Below, piece by piece: positions 18,645-27,869 of a stretch of DNA of 64,000 bases; the first letter of the stretch is position 1, and each line of letters starts with the position of its first letter. The notes beneath the pieces are model-generated. The model made no database searches. It was given only the letters and a program-made list of their open reading frames with translations, and was not told the origin of the DNA. The stretch is from Rickettsia tillamookensis (GTDB taxonomy: Bacteria > Pseudomonadota > Alphaproteobacteria > Rickettsiales > Rickettsiaceae): assembly GCF_016743795.2 (NCBI RefSeq), contig NZ_CP060138.2:372001-436000 (forward strand). Reading direction: 5' to 3'. Position numbers and translations under genes: made by a program.

Positions 18645-20090
18645 ATGATAATACCGATTACAATTGCATACGGGGACGGTATAGGTCCTGAAATAATGGA
18701 GACAGTGCTTTATATATTACGTAAAGCTGAGGCTCGTATTCGTTTAGAAACCATTGAAGTAGGTGAAAAGCTTTACAAGAAGCATTATACTTCAGGCATA
18801 AGTGAAGAAAGTTGGGAATCAATACAACGCACCGGCATTATACTTAAAGCTCCGATTACTACCCCGCAAGGTGGAGGATATAAAAGTTTAAACGTTACGA
18901 TTCGTAAAACATTACAGCTTTTTGCTAATATTCGTCCTTCCGTTTCGTTTCATCCTTTTACTAGAACCTTACATCCAAATTTGAACCTCACTATCATACG
19001 TGAAAATGAAGAAGATTTATACGCAGGTATAGAATATCGCCAAACGCATAATATGTATGAATCAATGAAGTTGATAAGTCATACCGGTTGTGAAAAAATT
19101 ATTAGATATGCTTTTGAATATGCAGTAAAAAATAACCGCAAAAAAGTCACGTGCTTAAGCAAAGATAATATTATGAAATTTTCCGATGGGATTTTTCATA
19201 AAGTATTTAATGAGATTGCAAAAGAATATACGCAGATTAATAATGAGCATTATATTATCGATATCGGGACTGCAAGGCTTGCTACCAAACCGGAAATATT
19301 TGACGTTATCGTGACTTCTAATCTATACGGTGATATCATATCCGACGTAGCTGCTGAAATTTCAGGATCTGTGGGGCTTGCCGGTTCTGCAAATATCGGG
19401 CAGCATTATGCGATGTTTGAAGCGGTACATGGAAGTGCTCCCGATATTGCGGGCAAAGATATTGCTAATCCGTCAGGGCTTTTAAATGCTGCTATAATGA
19501 TGCTAGTACATATAGGGCAGGGTGATATTGCTAGTTTAATCGAAAATGCTTGGAAGAAAACTATAGAGGATGGAGTTCATACAGCGGATATATATAACGA
19601 GCAGAATTCTAGTAAAAAAGTCGGTACAAAAGAATTTGCTGAAGAAGTAACGAAAAGATTAGGACAGATACCGACAAAGCTACCTAAAGCAGATTATCCA
19701 TTAATTGCAGAGAAACAAGAAAATAATATAGAGTATAAGATTGATACCAAAGAAGTTAAAAAATTGGTTGGTACGGATATATTTGTGAATATGAATGTAT
19801 CTTCCGCTCACGATATAGCAGATAAAATTAATAAGCTTGATATCGGTAATTTTGAGCTAAAAACTATATCTTCAAAAGGGCTAAAATTATGGCCTCGTGA
19901 TACAAGGTTTGAAACTGTTTTCGATCATTGGTGTTGTCGTTTTATGAATAAAGACGGCACGGAAATAAAACATTTAGATATAACAAGATTGCTTGAAGCT
20001 TTAGTCAAAGCAAATATTGATTTTATCAAAGTAGAGAATTTATTTGAGTTTGATGGTGTGGCAGGGTATAGCTTGGCCCAGGGTGAATGA
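18645..20090 (+). CDS. icd: Isocitrate dehydrogenase (NADP-type, long form)
   Basis: The enzyme oxidises isocitrate to 2-oxoglutarate in the TCA cycle. The N-terminal signature ITIAYGDGIGPEIM and the substrate-binding region PLTTP-like APITTPQGGGYKSLNVTIRKTL are clear. The metal-binding VTSNLYGDIISDVAAEISGSVGLAGSANIG and EAVHGSAPDIAGKDIANP follow. The C-terminal extension of about 130 residues (from about 350) is the long form seen in Rickettsia and relatives. The 481 residues end in SLAQGE. A family-B repeat starts at the base after the stop codon. Confidence 0.95.
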   Translation: MIIPITIAYGDGIGPEIMETVLYILRKAEARIRLETIEVGEKLYKKHYTSGISEESWESIQRTGIILKAPITTPQGGGYKSLNVTIRKTLQLFANIRPSVSFHPFTRTLHPNLNLTIIRENEEDLYAGIEYRQTHNMYESMKLISHTGCEKIIRYAFEYAVKNNRKKVTCLSKDNIMKFSDGIFHKVFNEIAKEYTQINNEHYIIDIGTARLATKPEIFDVIVTSNLYGDIISDVAAEISGSVGLAGSANIGQHYAMFEAVHGSAPDIAGKDIANPSGLLNAAIMMLVHIGQGDIASLIENAWKKTIEDGVHTADIYNEQNSSKKVGTKEFAEEVTKRLGQIPTKLPKADYPLIAEKQENNIEYKIDTKEVKKLVGTDIFVNMNVSSAHDIADKINKLDIGNFELKTISSKGLKLWPRDTRFETVFDHWCCRFMNKDGTEIKHLDITRLLEALVKANIDFIKVENLFEFDGVAGYSLAQGE

Positions 20091-20220
20091 TATACTCGAT
20101 GAACTTCAAAAATTGGCTATGTCATCCTACAAGTACTGCGGTGCTCACGTATTAAGTATACGCTTCGCTCCTCGTCTTGTGGATTCCTTGCTCTTTTTGA
20201 AGTTGATCTTCGTCTATCAA
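20091..20220. repeat. Palindromic repeat, family B
   Basis: It begins tatactcgatgaacttcaaa and ends ttgaagttgatcttcgtcta. The interior (aaaattggct, cacgtattaagtatacgc, ccttgctcttttt) matches 1870-1959 with scattered changes. It starts directly after the icd stop codon and fills most of the gap before the mrpG-like gene. Confidence 0.82.
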
Positions 20221-20248
20221 TGCTAAATAATTAATAAGATTAACAAAA

Positions 20249-20563
20249 ATGACACTATACTATATCGGAATATTATTAGTAATTATTGGATTATTTGCTA
20301 TATTTTCAGGGATAATCGGTTTTTTTAGATTTCCTGATTTTTATACTAAATTACATGCAGCAAGTGTTATTGAGAGTTTTGGAGTGCCTGTTTGCTTAAT
20401 AGGTTTTGCGTGCATTGAAGCAGATATTGTTAACTCCGGTAAATTAATTTTAGCGGCTTTATTGATTTTTCTACTAAATCCAGTAGCAACCCATGCACTC
20501 GGTAAAGCATCTTTATTTATGAAAATTAGGAGTACCGTCATTGCGAGGAAAATTACGAAGTAA
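20249..20563 (+). CDS. mnhG: Mrp-type Na+/H+ antiporter subunit G
   Basis: This is a small membrane subunit of the multi-gene Mrp/Mnh cation-proton antiporter. It has three membrane helices, and the family pattern GIIGFFRFPDFYTKLHAAS follows helix 1. The third helix region ends in LLNPVATHALGKASLFMKI. The last eight or so residues (VIARKITK) and the stop come from a family-D repeat (20536-20628), so the C terminus is repeat-coded. It is followed by the fused MrpA-tail/MrpB gene, which starts just after that repeat. Confidence 0.87.
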   Translation: MTLYYIGILLVIIGLFAIFSGIIGFFRFPDFYTKLHAASVIESFGVPVCLIGFACIEADIVNSGKLILAALLIFLLNPVATHALGKASLFMKIRSTVIARKITK

Positions 20564-20628
20564 TTGACGAAGCAATCTCAGAATATTTGACGAGATTGCC
20601 ACGCTCCTTACAGTCGTGTGCAATGACG
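20536..20628. repeat. Palindromic repeat, family D, overlapping an antiporter gene
   Basis: The ends are cgtcattgcgagg and gcaatgacg, with the inner pair gcaatctcag/gagattgcc. The first 28 bases are the 3' end of the mrpG-like gene. The rest precedes the MrpA/B fusion, and an open frame through it wrongly extends that gene to 20587. Confidence 0.85.
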
Positions 20629-20646
20629 TTAAATTTTAACAACCAT

Positions 20647-21681
20647 ATGGAAGTAAAAACAGCTTTAAATTTTGATCTCGGCAATTACCTACTTAACTTA
20701 ATTGCTTTTTTATTGATTTTAATATCTATAAAAATAATTTTTGCTAAAGATTTGTTAGCGGCAGTGATTGCTTCCTCTGTCTTTAGCTTATTAATAGGTG
20801 TATCTTATCTTATTATGGATGCTCCTGATGTTGCAATGACCGAGGCAGCACTTGGAGCTTGCTTATCAACATGCGTATATTTGAATTTGTTACGTAAATT
20901 ACCTCCTGATTTAAAGAATATTGATAGAACTAATATTATTCCCGCAAGTTTAATATGTTTATTGTTTGTAGTAACTCTTGCTTATATGGGGCTAGAATTA
21001 CCGAATTACGGTGATGATAATGCTCCTATTCATATGTATTCAAGTAAATATTATCTCGAAAATACCTCTAGAGATATAGGTGTACCTTCTTTTGTTGCGG
21101 CTATTCTTGCAAGCTACCGTGCTTATGATACTTTAGGTGAAACTAGTGTAATTTTAATTGCGGGAATTGCTGTATTATTGGTATTTTCAAAGAAATTTGA
21201 AGAAGTGGATTCCCGCTTTCGCGGGAATGACATAAATGGTAAAAGGAATGACACTATACTCAAAGCATACCCGATAATAAAATATATCACTAGTTTTATA
21301 ATACCTTATATAATTTTATATAGTATATATATTCAGCTTAACGGTGAGTCTTCGCCGGGTGGTGGGTTTCAAGCAGGTGTTATATTTGCATCTAGCCTTA
21401 TTGCTTATGATTTAGTTTACGGTAATCGAAAATTAAGCAGATATTTTCCTCCTAACGTGCTAATTTGTATTGCTGTTTTAGGTGTAGCAATATATGCAAT
21501 TGTAGGAACAATATCATTCTTTTTTAACGATAATTATTTAAATTATTATTCACTAACAAATTTTATCAATGATAAGCTACTTGCTCAGCATATCGCTATA
21601 GTTATTGTTGAAATTGGTATAGGTTTAACAGTTTCTGCAATAATGTACTTAATTTACAACGTATTTAATAATTATGAATAA
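20647..21681 (+). CDS. mnhB: Mrp antiporter fusion: MrpA C-terminal region joined to MrpB
   Basis: The first 180 residues resemble the C-terminal part of MrpA (MbhD/MbhE regions): DLLAAVIASSVFSLLIG, MDAPDVAMTEAALGAC and TSVILIAGIAVLLVF. The MrpB domain follows from about residue 215, with the signature GESSPGGGFQAGVIFAS. Between them (about residues 186-203) lies an in-frame partial family-F repeat coding DSRFRGND. ATG 20647 is chosen because the codons from 20587 lie in a family-D repeat. About eight membrane helices are expected. The stop overlaps the next start by 8 bp, which suggests co-transcription. Confidence 0.83.
   Translation: MEVKTALNFDLGNYLLNLIAFLLILISIKIIFAKDLLAAVIASSVFSLLIGVSYLIMDAPDVAMTEAALGACLSTCVYLNLLRKLPPDLKNIDRTNIIPASLICLLFVVTLAYMGLELPNYGDDNAPIHMYSSKYYLENTSRDIGVPSFVAAILASYRAYDTLGETSVILIAGIAVLLVFSKKFEEVDSRFRGNDINGKRNDTILKAYPIIKYITSFIIPYIILYSIYIQLNGESSPGGGFQAGVIFASSLIAYDLVYGNRKLSRYFPPNVLICIAVLGVAIYAIVGTISFFFNDNYLNYYSLTNFINDKLLAQHIAIVIVEIGIGLTVSAIMYLIYNVFNNYE
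21204..21253. repeat. Partial palindromic repeat, family F, inside a gene
   Basis: The hairpin gattcccgcttt/cgcgggaatgac lies at the left, and a second ggaatgacac half-copy follows it. The insert is in frame and falls between the MrpA-tail and MrpB parts of the fusion protein. Confidence 0.75.
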
Positions 21682-22321
21682 TCTATTTGTATTAATTAAG
21701 CGTGAATTTATAGTGCAGAATCGCATTAATAATATAATTAAATATATAGTTATATTTTTTTTATTTTGCATAATTAGTACTGTTTTAATTAACAGTGAAA
21801 GAGATATTAACAAATTCGGTTTAATTTTTTCGGTAATTTGTTTATTAATTTCATTAATCGGTTTTTCTGCGGTTATATTTAAATCTGATTTGGAAGACGG
21901 AAGCTTAGAGTTATTATTATCAATTGTTAGTTATGAAAAAATTATATTAGCTAAATTTTTTGCTATATTTATCAGTAGTACGGTAGGGCTGGTTTTTGTT
22001 TTACCCATTATTTATGTTTTTTTTGATCAAACTTTGCTTGAGATAATATTTTTCTTTATTAGCGTATGGATGATGTTAGTTTTATCAAGTAGTTTAGTAG
22101 TTTTATCCGGTAGCGTGCAATGTTATTTTAAGAAGAATGCTAACTTTGTCGGTACGTTTATCATGCCGCTATTAATTCCGAATATTATAATGACGGGCTT
22201 AATATTACAAGATAATAACTTACAATTAATTTTTATTATGATAGGAATTAATTTAGTATTTTTACCGATTTCATTCTTCTTGAGTTCCTATTTAATTAAA
22301 AATATTTATAATATTACGTGA
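21674..22321 (+). CDS. ccmB: CcmB-like heme/cytochrome c maturation membrane protein
   Basis: CcmB is the membrane subunit of the CcmAB transporter of cytochrome c maturation (system I). This 215-residue protein has six predicted helices and CcmB hallmarks: an N-terminal FVLIKREFIVQ, then FKSDLEDGSLELLLS, followed by LSGSVQCYFKKNANFVGTFIMPLLIPNIIMTG. It overlaps the MrpB end by 8 bp. A role in cytochrome c maturation suits the neighbouring petABC genes, which encode cytochrome c1. No ccmA lies nearby in this window. Confidence 0.82.
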   Translation: MNNLFVLIKREFIVQNRINNIIKYIVIFFLFCIISTVLINSERDINKFGLIFSVICLLISLIGFSAVIFKSDLEDGSLELLLSIVSYEKIILAKFFAIFISSTVGLVFVLPIIYVFFDQTLLEIIFFFISVWMMLVLSSSLVVLSGSVQCYFKKNANFVGTFIMPLLIPNIIMTGLILQDNNLQLIFIMIGINLVFLPISFFLSSYLIKNIYNIT

Positions 22322-22397
22322 TTTTGCTTTATTTTTACTAATGTAGTGATATAAAATAAAGATGAATATTATTAATAAATTTTTTTGAGAAAAATAT

Positions 22398-22856
22398 ATG
22401 TGGCAGGCTTTACGAAGGTTAATTGCAGCAAATCCTATGGGATTTTTTCTGTGGTCTATTATCACTAAATGGTATTTGATTATAGCAGTTGCTTCCTTAA
22501 TTACTTTATATTATACAGTATTGGGCTTAAAAAAAATTGGGTTTATAGATTATTTTACTGAAACTACAGTCGAGATATTAGATACAACTAAAGCAGTTGC
22601 TCAAAATTGTACTACAAAACTTGGTCCTAATTGGAATCATTTAGTTAGTTTTTGGAATTGTTTAAGTAATCCTGGAAAATATGAGCATGAAGAAGGAACA
22701 GGAGCAAAAGTTTTAGAAGATGAAATAAATAAGCTTACGCCAAAACAAGCAGATAGTGCTGCAGACGCTGAACGTCCTATAATAAATCCTTATGAAGAAC
22801 TAGAAAATCCAAATAATCTTAATAATACCCAAAGCGGTAGTAATAATAATCGTTAA
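22398..22856 (+). CDS. Small membrane protein of unknown function
   Basis: This 152-residue protein has one clear membrane helix (about residues 27-45, WYLIIAVASLITLYYTVL) and perhaps a re-entrant segment before it (NPMGFFLWSII). The C-terminal half is soluble and acidic and ends in an Asn/Ser-rich tail (NNLNNTQSGSNNN). I believe it belongs to a Rickettsia-specific family (DUF2670-like), but this is from memory of the pattern only. It lies 21 bp upstream of petA and may be co-transcribed with it. Confidence 0.65.
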   Translation: MWQALRRLIAANPMGFFLWSIITKWYLIIAVASLITLYYTVLGLKKIGFIDYFTETTVEILDTTKAVAQNCTTKLGPNWNHLVSFWNCLSNPGKYEHEEGTGAKVLEDEINKLTPKQADSAADAERPIINPYEELENPNNLNNTQSGSNNNR

Positions 22857-22877
22857 TTTATGTCACTTTAATATTAT

Positions 22878-23411
22878 ATGTCGGATACTGAAGATAATAA
22901 AAACAAACAAACAACACGTCGTGATTTTATGGTTCTAACGGCTAGTAGTGTTGCAGCGGTCGAGGTAGCATGTACTCTTTGGCCTCTTATTGATTCTTTA
23001 AACCCTTCCGCAGACGTGCTAGCTTTATCATCAATTGAGGTTGATTTATCAAATATTGCGGTAGGGCAAACAGTTACGGTTAAATGGCAAGGTAAACCGG
23101 TTTTTATCACGAACCGTACTCCTGATAAAATAGCTGAAGCAAGAGCCGTAAAGATGTCGGAGCTTATTGATCCTGAGACTGATGAAGCACGTGTGAAAGC
23201 AGGGCATGATAATTGGCTTGTAACAATTGGGATTTGCACGCATTTAGGTTGTGTGCCGCTTGCTAATCAAGGTGAGTATGATGGATGGTTCTGTCCATGC
23301 CATGGCTCACAATATGATTCTTCAGGTAGGGTTAGAAGAGGTCCTGCTCCTTTAAATTTAGCAGTGCCGCCTTATACCTTTATTAGCGATAAAAAAATTA
23401 GAATCGGGTAG
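22878..23411 (+). CDS. petA: Ubiquinol-cytochrome c reductase, Rieske iron-sulfur subunit
   Basis: This is the 2Fe-2S subunit of the cytochrome bc1 complex. It has a twin-arginine-type N terminus ([19 protein letters not shown]) that doubles as the membrane anchor. The cluster ligands are in CTHLGC (near residue 115) and CPCHGSQYD, followed by the PAPLNL loop. The 177 residues are typical. petB starts 6 bp after the stop, so petA and petB are one transcript. Confidence 0.97.
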   Translation: MSDTEDNKNKQTTRRDFMVLTASSVAAVEVACTLWPLIDSLNPSADVLALSSIEVDLSNIAVGQTVTVKWQGKPVFITNRTPDKIAEARAVKMSELIDPETDEARVKAGHDNWLVTIGICTHLGCVPLANQGEYDGWFCPCHGSQYDSSGRVRRGPAPLNLAVPPYTFISDKKIRIG

Positions 23412-23417
23412 TTATTT

Positions 23418-24614
23418 ATGAATGAAGATATTACCCCTAAAAAGCCTAATGTTATTGTAGAATGGATAGATTATCGCTTACCTATTTTTTCGTTCCTAAA
23501 GCATTTTAGTCATTATCAAACTCCAAAAAATCTTAGCTATTTATGGAATTTAGGCTCTATTGCTGGTATTGCGTTAGTAATTCAGATCATTACTGGTGTG
23601 GTACTTGCTATGCATTATACGCCGCATGTTGATCATGCTTTCGATAGTGTTGAGAGAATCATGCGTAATGTTAATTACGGCTGGTTACTGCGTTATACTC
23701 ATGCGGTAGGTGCATCGATGTTTTTTGCTGCCGTATACTTACACATAGCAAGAGGTTTGTATTACGGCTCTTATAAAGCTCCTAGGGAACTGCTTTGGCA
23801 TATCGGTATTATCATTTTTCTAACCATGATGGCTACTGCCTTTATGGGTTACGTGCTTCCTTGGGGACAGATGAGCTACTGGGGTGCTACGGTAATTACT
23901 AATTTATTCTCGGCTATTCCGCTAATAGGGGAATCCATAGTTACGTGGTTATGGGGTGGTTTTTCTGTTGATAACCCAACATTAAATAGATTCTTTTCAC
24001 TGCATTATTTATTGCCGTTTATTATTGTTGCTCTCGTGATGCTACATTTAGTAGCCTTACATCAGCATGGTTCAAATAATCCGAAAGGTATCGACGTTAA
24101 AAGCCCTAAAGACACTATTCCTTTCCACCCTTATTATACCGTAAAGGATTTTGTCGGTTTCGGAGTTTATTTCATAATATTCGCTTATTTTATTTTTTAC
24201 GAACCTAATTATTTAGGACATCCCGATAATTACGTTCCGGCAAATCCTTTAGTTACGCCTGCTCATATCGTACCTGAATGGTATTTTCTACCGTTTTATG
24301 CGATTCTTAGAGCTGTACCTTCTAAGCTCGGCGGGGTGTTATTAATGTTCGGAAGTATATTCGTGTTATTCTTACTACCGTGGCTTGATACTTCAAAAGT
24401 CAGAAGTAGCAATTATAGACCGATATATCGAATAGCTTTTTGGATATTTATGGCAGATTGTGTATTGCTTGGTTATTTAGGCGGACAGCCGGCAGAAGAG
24501 CCGTATATTACAATTAGCCGCTTTGCTGCTTGTTATTACTTTTTCCATTTCTTAGTAGCTCTGCCGCTGATAGGTAAATATGAGAAGCCGCTACCGCTAC
24601 CGGAGGAGTTATAA
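23418..24614 (+). CDS. petB: Ubiquinol-cytochrome c reductase, cytochrome b
   Basis: This is the central membrane subunit of bc1, with two b hemes and the Qo and Qi sites. Eight helices are evident. Heme-ligand histidines occur in [20 protein letters not shown] and in [23 protein letters not shown]. The Qo-site motif PEWYF is present in [15 protein letters not shown]. Its 398 residues are full length. After the stop a repeat-filled gap of 238 bp separates it from petC, which usually follows directly. Confidence 0.97.
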   Translation: MNEDITPKKPNVIVEWIDYRLPIFSFLKHFSHYQTPKNLSYLWNLGSIAGIALVIQIITGVVLAMHYTPHVDHAFDSVERIMRNVNYGWLLRYTHAVGASMFFAAVYLHIARGLYYGSYKAPRELLWHIGIIIFLTMMATAFMGYVLPWGQMSYWGATVITNLFSAIPLIGESIVTWLWGGFSVDNPTLNRFFSLHYLLPFIIVALVMLHLVALHQHGSNNPKGIDVKSPKDTIPFHPYYTVKDFVGFGVYFIIFAYFIFYEPNYLGHPDNYVPANPLVTPAHIVPEWYFLPFYAILRAVPSKLGGVLLMFGSIFVLFLLPWLDTSKVRSSNYRPIYRIAFWIFMADCVLLGYLGGQPAEEPYITISRFAACYYFFHFLVALPLIGKYEKPLPLPEEL

Positions 24615-24682
24615 AAAGGTGTTGTCGTTGCAAGGATATGGTTCTATGTCATTCCTGCGAAAGCGGGAATCTAGTAATAATT

Positions 24683-24781
24683 GTCATACCGTGGCTTGTC
24701 CACGGTATCCAGCAAAACAACTAAAAATACTAATATTATTAGTATTTTTAACTGGATCCCGTGAATAAATCACGGGATGAC
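24683..24781. repeat. Palindromic repeat, family E, between petB and petC
   Basis: It starts gtcataccgtggcttgtcca and ends cacgggatgac, with the core aatactaatattattagtatt. A half-copy of family F (gtcattcctgcgaaagcggg) lies just upstream at 24649-24670. The element splits the petABC operon. Confidence 0.83.
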
Positions 24782-24852
24782 AACAAAAAAACTGATCCAC
24801 GCTGGCAATGCCTCATAGGAATGACATCGTCACGAAGATATAAAAAAAACTT

Positions 24853-25608
24853 ATGAAAACTAAACTACTTATTTCTATCATCATATTATTAGCCTCTTCT
24901 TTAAGCCTTGCGGGCGAAGAAGCGTTACATCCAAAAAAGATGAAATGGTCGTTTGACGGCGTATTTGGCACAGTTAATCGTGAAGCAGCACAAAGAGGTT
25001 TTCAGGTTTATAAAGAAGTTTGTAGCGTTTGCCACGGTTTGAATAATCTATATTATCGAAATCTTAAAGATATTGGTTTTTCAGATGATGAGATAAAAGA
25101 GATTGCTAAAGGCTATACGGTAAAAGACGGTCCAAATGATGACGGTGAGATGTTTGACCGTCCCGCTCTTCCATCTGATCGTTTTGTATCTCCTTACCCT
25201 AATGAACAAGCAGCAAGGGCAGCTAATAACGGAGCACATCCACCTGATTTATCGCTGATAATAAAAGCACGTCATGATGGAGCTAATTATATATATTCGC
25301 TGCTTACCGGTTATACTGAACCTCCGACAGACTTTAAGCTAATGAATGGAGCTCATTATAATCCGTATTTCCCGGGGGAACAAATAGCAATGCCGCCACC
25401 GCTTACAGACGGGCAGGTGACTTATATGGATGGTACTCATGCAAGCGTAGAGCAAATGAGCCACGATGTTGCGGTATTCTTGCAATGGACAGCTGAGCCG
25501 GAAATGGAACATCGTAAATCTATGGGTCTTAAAGTTATGATGTTTTTAGTAGTGTTTACTATCTTTTTCTATATTGCAAAAAACCGCATTTGGTCTAATT
25601 TAAAGTAG
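24853..25608 (+). CDS. petC: Ubiquinol-cytochrome c reductase, cytochrome c1
   Basis: This is the c-type heme subunit of bc1 that passes electrons to soluble cytochrome c. It has a signal peptide (MKTKLLISIIILLASSLSLAG) and the heme-attachment motif CSVCHGL near residue 58. The conserved FNPYFPG-like NPYFPGEQIAMPPPL bears the Met axial-ligand region. A C-terminal membrane anchor (VMMFLVVFTIFFYIAKNRIW) completes it. The 251 residues are standard. Heme attachment would need the CcmB-type system encoded upstream. Confidence 0.96.
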   Translation: MKTKLLISIIILLASSLSLAGEEALHPKKMKWSFDGVFGTVNREAAQRGFQVYKEVCSVCHGLNNLYYRNLKDIGFSDDEIKEIAKGYTVKDGPNDDGEMFDRPALPSDRFVSPYPNEQAARAANNGAHPPDLSLIIKARHDGANYIYSLLTGYTEPPTDFKLMNGAHYNPYFPGEQIAMPPPLTDGQVTYMDGTHASVEQMSHDVAVFLQWTAEPEMEHRKSMGLKVMMFLVVFTIFFYIAKNRIWSNLK

Positions 25609-25629
25609 TTCACTGTGTTGTCAAGCCGG

Positions 25630-25786
25630 CGTTGTTGCATGGCTCGGTTTTTTTGTTGTCATCCCGTGATTTATTCACGGGATTCAGTTAAAAATACTAA
25701 TAATATTAGTATTTTTAGTTGTTTTACTGGATACCGTGGACAAGCCACGGTATGACACTCAGCAGGTTTTTCGACCTACACAACAA
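25630..25786. repeat. Palindromic repeat, family E (inverted copy)
   Basis: It runs from gttgttgcatggctcggttt to acacaacaac. It contains gtcatcccgtgatttattca, the core aatactaataatattagtatt and gataccgtgg/ccacggtatgac. It follows petC. Confidence 0.83.
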
Positions 25787-25854
25787 CTCCCCTCTCTTAG
25801 TATAATGACTTATCTTTGCTATACTTATCCTAAAACTTATATGGATAGGTATTT

Positions 25855-26307
25855 ATGATTACTTTATTTGCGGCGATAACAGGATTTATTAGCTCTATCA
25901 TTCCTGAAATTTTAAAAATATACAAAGATATTAACGACAAAAAACATGAGATAAATATTTTAGATCGTCAAATTGCTAATAACAAACTCAATCAGTCTAA
26001 AACTTTTACAGAGCTTACCATATCACAAGAAATGGCAGAGCAATATTCTCTTTATTCAACATATAAATCAGGTGTTAGCTGGGTTGATGCTTTAAACGGT
26101 TCGGTAAGACCGGTGCTTGCCTATAGCTTTTTTGCAATGTATGGAGGAGTTAAATATGTTCAATATAAATCATTAAAAAGTTCTGCTCTGCTAGTGGAGT
26201 ATCTAGATATATTATGGAGCATAGAAGATCAAACTATTTTTGCGGGGATTATTAGTTTTTACTTCGGTCAGCGTACTTTCAGCAAATTATGGAAGTATAC
26301 TAGATGA
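25855..26307 (+). CDS. GTA-type holin-like three-helix protein
   Basis: This 150-residue protein has an N-terminal amphipathic or membrane helix (FAAITGFISSIIPEILKIY), a charged coiled-coil (about residues 25-60) and two more membrane helices. It ends in IISFYFGQRTFSK. From memory, the SFYFG-R ending and the RP-LAY segment before helix 2 (SVRPVLAYSFF) match the 3-TM holin family of alphaproteobacterial gene transfer agents. If so, it would permeabilise the inner membrane for lysis. Alone in this context it may be a relic or have a new role. A GTA-like portal gene lies far away at 62469. Confidence 0.65.
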   Translation: MITLFAAITGFISSIIPEILKIYKDINDKKHEINILDRQIANNKLNQSKTFTELTISQEMAEQYSLYSTYKSGVSWVDALNGSVRPVLAYSFFAMYGGVKYVQYKSLKSSALLVEYLDILWSIEDQTIFAGIISFYFGQRTFSKLWKYTR

Positions 26308-26390
26308 ACTTTAAAAATACAGCTTAAAAAATATTTCTTTTAGTTTAAAAAACTGTATACTTACTATAACATTTTGTTATAGGAGAAAAA

Positions 26391-26801
26391 ATGAGTTTTG
26401 AAAATAAATTAGTTATTATTGTAAATAAAGACATTGATATTGGGGTTGCTATGAATGCAGTAGCTCATGCTTCTCTAGCAGTCGGTGCTTTACTTGGACA
26501 ACCCACTTGTTTTTTACAAGCTAATATTGATGCAAGCGGTAATAATTGGCAAGTTTCGGGGATGCCTTATATTATCTTACGCGGTAAATTAAATGAGATA
26601 AAAAAAGCTATTCTTGCAGCAAAAGAATCTAAAGTTATGCAACTAGCATTTGTAGATAGTATGACCGGAGGAACATATTTAGAACAAATAGAAAATATTG
26701 CAAAGAAAACAGAAGAAGAACATATTTATTATTCGGCTGTTCTTTTTGGGAAGTGGGATATAGTTTCTCAAATCACTAAAAAGTTTTCTCTTTATAAATA
26801 A
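26391..26801 (+). CDS. DUF2000-family protein
   Basis: The protein has 136 residues. The N terminus ([31 protein letters not shown]) has the pattern of the DUF2000 family, whose fold resembles peptidyl-tRNA hydrolase 2. The middle ([23 protein letters not shown]) and the C-terminal [13 protein letters not shown] agree with this. No function is established. An AGGAG (26381-26385) precedes ATG 26391. A strong hairpin follows the stop. Confidence 0.72.
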   Translation: MSFENKLVIIVNKDIDIGVAMNAVAHASLAVGALLGQPTCFLQANIDASGNNWQVSGMPYIILRGKLNEIKKAILAAKESKVMQLAFVDSMTGGTYLEQIENIAKKTEEEHIYYSAVLFGKWDIVSQITKKFSLYK

Positions 26802-26825
26802 TTTAATCTTCTGTATGCAAGAACC

Positions 26826-26868
26826 TATAGCAAAAGAGATTGAATTATATTCAATCTCTTTTGCTATA
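26826..26868. terminator. Perfect hairpin between convergent genes, probable bidirectional terminator
   Basis: Arms of 20 bp, tatagcaaaagagattgaat and its exact complement, are separated by a 3-base loop (tat). It sits 25 bp after the DUF2000 stop and 45 bp before the stop of the minus-strand gene at 26913. No clear T-run follows, so it may end transcripts inefficiently or protect their 3' ends. It does not resemble the dispersed repeat families. Confidence 0.65.
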
Positions 26869-26912
26869 GAAACGAATTAACATTAGTAATGACTTATTAT
26901 TTTACCAAAATT

Positions 26913-27758
26913 TTATTTCTCTGAAACAAAACCTTTCTCTATATAGCTAGGTAATTTGAGTAATTCTTGTTTTAAATCATTATAAATACCGGGGGCTTCA
27001 AATTTCCGGTCAACTAGGAAAATGATAGGTTTAGTGTTATGATTGAAGAAGAAGTCAAAATTCGGTTTGTTGTCAAAATACCTGGTAACACGAGGAAAAT
27101 GATAAGCATGAGTAACAATAGCAATTTCGGCGTTATTTAAGTCAATATTACCGTCTTCATGTTCCTTATATAGAGTTTTAAATTGCCCACCGGTATTGGT
27201 TTGATTTTCCGGTAATGTAAAAATATAAAAATTTTCTTTCGGATAATCCATGATTTCATTTTTATCTAGAGCTTCTTTTAGTAAACTATTATCATAAGCT
27301 CCGCCGTTAAATAAGATTACAGGACCGTATTTTTGTAATTCTTCGGATGTTAAGTTAGATTCCTGCTTATCAAGCTTTTTAGCTGCCACTTCTCTTGCAA
27401 TTTCTATACCGAGCCTTACTCTATTATAGCCGTCTTCTTTATCTATAGCATCGGCATTTTGAGCATCGGAATTAATCAGTATTTTTGTATAAGAATGTCT
27501 TGCGGATAAAACCCATACATATTTAATATTCTTATCTATTTCAGGATTTTCGGTTGCATAAATATTTTGTATTTCAGAAATAAAATTCTTGCGGATTTTT
27601 TCATTAGCAGAATCAAACTCTAGATTATTTAAATTGCTAATTATTTGCTCAAAATGTTTATCTTGAGAATATTTTTGGTAATTTTGGAATCCTAAAAATG
27701 AAACTACACCTATAATAATTATAGAAATAGCTATGTTAAAACTTTTACAGTTTTTCAT
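26913..27758 (-). CDS. DUF218 (YdcF/SanA-like) membrane-anchored protein
   Basis: This 281-residue protein has one N-terminal membrane anchor (IAISIIIIGVVSFLGFQNY). The rest is soluble, so it likely faces the periplasm. The Rossmann-like DUF218 pattern is visible: a first strand (IKYVWVLSARH), FNGGAYDNSLLKEAL, TLPENQTNTGGQF where the family has a conserved Asn-Thr, and AIVTHAYHFPRVTRYF, close to the VTxAYHxPR motif. The biochemical function of the family is unclear; some members affect envelope integrity. It is followed by a family-F repeat upstream of prfB's stop region. Confidence 0.65.
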   Translation of the reverse strand: MKNCKSFNIAISIIIIGVVSFLGFQNYQKYSQDKHFEQIISNLNNLEFDSANEKIRKNFISEIQNIYATENPEIDKNIKYVWVLSARHSYTKILINSDAQNADAIDKEDGYNRVRLGIEIAREVAAKKLDKQESNLTSEELQKYGPVILFNGGAYDNSLLKEALDKNEIMDYPKENFYIFTLPENQTNTGGQFKTLYKEHEDGNIDLNNAEIAIVTHAYHFPRVTRYFDNKPNFDFFFNHNTKPIIFLVDRKFEAPGIYNDLKQELLKLPSYIEKGFVSEK

Positions 27759-27776
27759 ATTATTGCAATCTCTTAT

Positions 27777-27869
27777 GTCATTTCCGCGAAAGCGGGAATC
27801 TAGAAAAATTTTTTAAAACTCTAAATTTATGTTTATTTCTCTATGGATTCCCGCTTTCGCGGGAATGAC
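27777..27869. repeat. Palindromic repeat, family F, overlapping the prfB end
   Basis: The arms are gtcatttccgcgaaagcggg and cccgctttcgcgggaatgac. About half of the element is coding for the last dozen residues of RF2 (SFPRKRESIEK) on the minus strand. Confidence 0.85.

Noticed and set aside
20044-20226. ORF across the icd end
   Set aside because: It is out-of-frame icd joined to a family-B repeat.
24580-24768. ORF after petB
   Set aside because: Read from the petB end into family-F and family-E repeats.
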